Assembly (NCBI GenBank): GCA_965277595.1
Contig: CBDIDH010000002.1
Coordinates: 1,798,001-1,862,000, forward strand
Source: CBDIDH01 sp965277595
Lineage (GTDB): Bacteria; Planctomycetota; Planctomycetia; Isosphaerales; Isosphaeraceae
DNA: 64,000 nucleotides
Direction of reading: 5' to 3'
Shown here piece by piece: positions 61,877 to 64,000 of the stretch (the first letter of the stretch is position 1; each line of letters begins with the position of its first letter). Made by a program: the position numbers and the translations under genes. The notes beneath the pieces were generated by a model. It was not told the origin of the DNA. It was given only the letters and a program-made list of their open reading frames with translations, and searched no databases.

Positions 61877-62987
61877 TCCCATTCCGGGCCTGACCAGCCT
61901 CAAAAGCCCGCGCACGCCGCCCGGCATCACGCGGAGGCCCCGCCCCGTCGTGCTGGTAAACGGCATCCGTCTGCCCGCGAACACCGTCATCTCCATCGAG
62001 GCGACGAACGCCAGCCACTTCACGGCGGACAGTTACCGGGTCACGCTAGCTGTCGGCGGCTTGCCTTCGGCCCTGAATCCGGCCTACTGGTCATCCTCGG
62101 CGAACGACCAGGTGTCCGTCGGCGTGGCGCTAGACGATGGAACGCCGCACCAGCTCGTCCTCGGGCAGGTGGACGACGTCGATTACGACCTGAATAACCG
62201 CACGATCACCCTCTCGGGCCGCGACCTTTCGGCGGGGCTGATCGACACCAAGACGGCGGAAAAATTCCAGAATCAGACGTCCAGCGGAATCGCCCAGACG
62301 CTCGCACTCCGGCACGGCCTCGATTCGAACGTCGCCACGACGCAGGCGCTGGCCGGCACCTATTACGAGATCGACCACACGGTGCTGACGCAGGAGCAGA
62401 CCGAATGGGATCTGCTGATCTTCCTTGCGCAGCAAGAGGGCTTAGACGTCTGGGTATCGGGCACGACGCTGTTTTTCCAGCCGCCTCCGGCCGAAAACGC
62501 CACGCCTTACCTTCTGCTCTGGTCGGAACCCGGCGACGGCACCTACGCCTCGAACGCCACCGACATCAAGCTCCAGCGGTCGCAGACGCTGGCAAAGGAC
62601 ATCGACGTGGTCGTGCGGAGCTGGAACCAGAAGCAGCAGCACGGATTCACCGTTCATGCCAAGCGAACCGGAGCCAATTCAAGCCGCCGGGGAGGCAAGG
62701 GCCAGATATACGCCTTCAACCGCCCGAACCTGAGCCAGGATCAGGCCCAGAAACTGGCCAACAGCATCCTCGCGGACCTGACTCGTCACGAGAAGGTCAT
62801 CAACGTGAATATGCCGGGCGACAACATCATGACGACACGCGCCATGGTGAAGCTGGTCGGCACGAACACCGACTGGGACCAGTCGTATTACCCCGACACG
62901 ATCCACCGCAGCCTGTCGATGGAGGAAGGATACCGCATGGAGTTCCGGGCGAAAAACCACGCGACGGAAAGCACGGTGGCGATATGA
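61863..62987 (+). CDS. Baseplate hub protein (gpD/gp44-like)
   Basis: 374 aa. 'RPVVLVNGIRLPANTVISIEATNASHFTADSYRVTLAV', 'ITLSGRDLSAGLIDTKTAEKFQNQTSSGIAQTLALRHGL', 'EQTEWDLLIFLAQQEGLDVWVSGTTLFFQPP' and 'DIDVVVRSWNQKQQHGF' follow the late-control D/gp44 hub fold (two beta-barrels plus a linker domain). Sits under the tube and carries the spike. A gap of 25 nt leads to the spike gene. Confidence 0.88.
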   Translation: MALPDPIPGLTSLKSPRTPPGITRRPRPVVLVNGIRLPANTVISIEATNASHFTADSYRVTLAVGGLPSALNPAYWSSSANDQVSVGVALDDGTPHQLVLGQVDDVDYDLNNRTITLSGRDLSAGLIDTKTAEKFQNQTSSGIAQTLALRHGLDSNVATTQALAGTYYEIDHTVLTQEQTEWDLLIFLAQQEGLDVWVSGTTLFFQPPPAENATPYLLLWSEPGDGTYASNATDIKLQRSQTLAKDIDVVVRSWNQKQQHGFTVHAKRTGANSSRRGGKGQIYAFNRPNLSQDQAQKLANSILADLTRHEKVINVNMPGDNIMTTRAMVKLVGTNTDWDQSYYPDTIHRSLSMEEGYRMEFRAKNHATESTVAI

Positions 62988-63012
62988 TGCGCATCAAATA
63001 CGGATTCGCCCC

Positions 63013-63612
63013 ATGATGGACGGGATGACGAACATCATGCGCCGCGAAGCCATGCGTGCCATGAGCAAGACGGCGACGGTGCGCATCGGGATCGTCTCCG
63101 CCTACGATCCGTCGAATTACTCCGCCAAGGTGCGAATCCAGCCGGAAGACGCCGAAACGGGCTGGGTGCCGATCACAACGCCGTGGAGCGGTGCCGGCTG
63201 GGGCATGTTCTGCCCGCCGACGCCCGGCGACGTAGTGGACGTCCATTTCCAGGAGGGCGGCAAGCTCGCGGGGTTCGTCTCGCTCAGGCATTACGGCGAC
63301 CAGTTCAGGCCGCTCTCCGTACCGGCCGGCGAATTCTGGATCGTCGACAAGGCGGGCAGTTATTTCAAATTCCTTACCGGCGGTATCGTCCAGTTTCATG
63401 CCGCGAGCGCCATCAATTCCAGCGCCCCGATCTGGAATCACACGGGAGACTTCACCGTGAACGGCGAAATCCGCGCGACAGGCGACATCATCGACCGCTC
63501 GATGTCGGGCGGCTACACGATGGCGAGCTTTCGGGCGACCTATGACAGCCACACGCATGGCGGGGTTCAGGGCGGCGGTGATCATACTGCCGTCCCCGAC
63601 GAGATTTTATGA
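63013..63612 (+). CDS. Baseplate spike protein (gpV-like)
   Basis: 199 aa. 'VRIGIVSAYDPSNYSAKVRIQPEDAETGWVPITTPWSGAGWGMFCPPTPGDVVDVHFQEGGKLAGFVSL' is the OB-fold N-terminal domain of gpV spikes. The C-terminus 'WNHTGDFTVNGEIRATGDIIDRS' then 'TYDSHTHGGVQGGGDHT' has the HxH motif that binds iron at the spike apex. Forms the membrane-piercing tip. Confidence 0.9.
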   Translation: MMDGMTNIMRREAMRAMSKTATVRIGIVSAYDPSNYSAKVRIQPEDAETGWVPITTPWSGAGWGMFCPPTPGDVVDVHFQEGGKLAGFVSLRHYGDQFRPLSVPAGEFWIVDKAGSYFKFLTGGIVQFHAASAINSSAPIWNHTGDFTVNGEIRATGDIIDRSMSGGYTMASFRATYDSHTHGGVQGGGDHTAVPDEIL

Positions 63613-63627
63613 TCGCAATAATGCGAT
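63612..63627. other. Hairpin at the spike-gene stop
   Basis: ATCGCA-ATAA-TGCGAT overlaps the TGA. It is followed by an 8-bp inverted repeat ATCCATTG (63647-63654) / CAATGGAT (63673-63680) in the 85-nt gap before the next gene. Possible transcript-end or operator structures. Confidence 0.45.
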
Positions 63628-63697
63628 AATAACCCATGGACAACCCATCCATTGAATACCATAGTTCACAGGCAATGGATGGTGCCAAGGGCGAGAC

Positions 63698-63949
63698 ATG
63701 CAGCAGAATGACGCGGAATTGCAGGGCCGGATCGAAGGTACGGTGGCGGCCATCTACTCCAAATACTGGGGCGAAGCGACGACGGATACCCTTTTGAAGA
63801 GCATCGAGGAGGATACGGCAAACGAGTTGGCTAAATTCGTGGACGGGCCGAGCGTTACCGTGATTTCGCCGGATGGGATGGCTCTCGAGTTTTATGTGGA
63901 ATTTCCGTCGTCAAGATGCTCGATCAAGTTCGAACCTCGCCCGGCATAG
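63698..63949 (+). CDS. Hypothetical protein
   Basis: 83 aa, ATG 63698 with AAGGGCGAG upstream. 'NDAELQGRIEGTVAAIYSKYWG' then 'SVTVISPDGMALEFYVEFPS' suggest a short helical then beta protein. Last complete gene; a strong terminator follows. Unknown function. Confidence 0.55.
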   Translation: MQQNDAELQGRIEGTVAAIYSKYWGEATTDTLLKSIEEDTANELAKFVDGPSVTVISPDGMALEFYVEFPSSRCSIKFEPRPA

Positions 63950-63975
63950 GGGATTCGACTTCAAGTCACAACATA

Positions 63976-63997
63976 CCCCGCTCCGGCGGGGTTTTTT
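63976..63997 (+). terminator. Strong Rho-independent terminator
   Basis: CCCCGC-TCCG-GCGGGG followed by TTTTTT: a 6-bp GC stem, tetraloop and U-tract. It ends the structural operon as seen in this window. Confidence 0.9.
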
Positions 63998-64000
63998 ATG

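Noticed and set aside
1..64000. CRISPR arrays, insertion sequences and an integrase
   Set aside because: No regularly spaced repeats, no transposase-like ORFs and no tyrosine or serine recombinase pattern found on either strand.

Overview
The window is one continuous stretch of a tailed, contractile-tail (myovirus-type) phage genome. Its right third carries an ordered morphogenesis block: small and large terminase, HK97-type portal, prohead protease, capsid, neck proteins, tail sheath, tail tube, tape measure, hub and spike. The host is probably an alphaproteobacterium: there is a GapR/DUF2312 gene, a tRNA whose body looks like an alphaproteobacterial initiator tRNA, and GC-rich DNA. This is inferred from gene families, not from any host sequence. 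No lysis genes, tail fibres or baseplate wedge proteins are visible, and the first gene is cut by the left edge, so the genome continues on both sides.

Layout. 1-2.5 kb: a leftward ParB-like gene, a SprT-like zinc-ribbon protein and two unknown genes. 2.5-7.2 kb: a promoter-driven unusual tRNA, unknown genes, a DUF932 gene, tiny membrane proteins and a Cro/CI-like regulator with a palindromic operator. 7.2-21.4 kb: a dense rightward array of about 45 very small genes, mostly joined by ATGA or GTGA overlaps. It contains a ribose-phosphate pyrophosphokinase-like and nicotinamide phosphoribosyltransferase-like pair (possible NAD+ reconstitution), a Lar-like antirestriction protein, an ASCH-like protein and a Thg1-like 3'-5' polymerase. 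21.4-34 kb: a clamp-like protein, DUF2786, a second ParB-family protein, HNH nuclease, a Tet(A)-class MFS efflux gene of foreign look beside a decayed segment, and a C5-cytosine methyltransferase with a second long ORF inside it. 33.8-36.4 kb: a leftward operon with a MobF/TrwC-like relaxase and small secreted or membrane proteins, divergent from a ribbon-helix-helix regulator. 36.4-45 kb: GIY-YIG nuclease, then GapR, SSB-like, YqaJ exonuclease and ERF annealing genes leftward, then replication genes (HTH initiator-like protein, DEAD/DEAH helicase, zinc-finger/Toprim primase) rightward. 45-64 kb: an HNH/GIY-YIG fusion nuclease and the structural genes, interrupted by a leftward three-gene cassette between terminase and portal, and closing at a strong terminator at the right edge.

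How it works together. The recombination module (ERF, YqaJ exonuclease, SSB-like protein) and the replication module (HTH protein, helicase, primase, clamp-like protein) look like a complete early programme. The small-gene array is probably early host-takeover and counter-defence cargo. ParB-family proteins, a relaxase and an RHH regulator are plasmid-type functions and raise the possibility of a phage-plasmid lifestyle, although no ParA or integrase is seen here. A recurring non-coding signature is a perfect GC-rich hairpin that begins 5-7 nt after a stop codon, seen at least six times.
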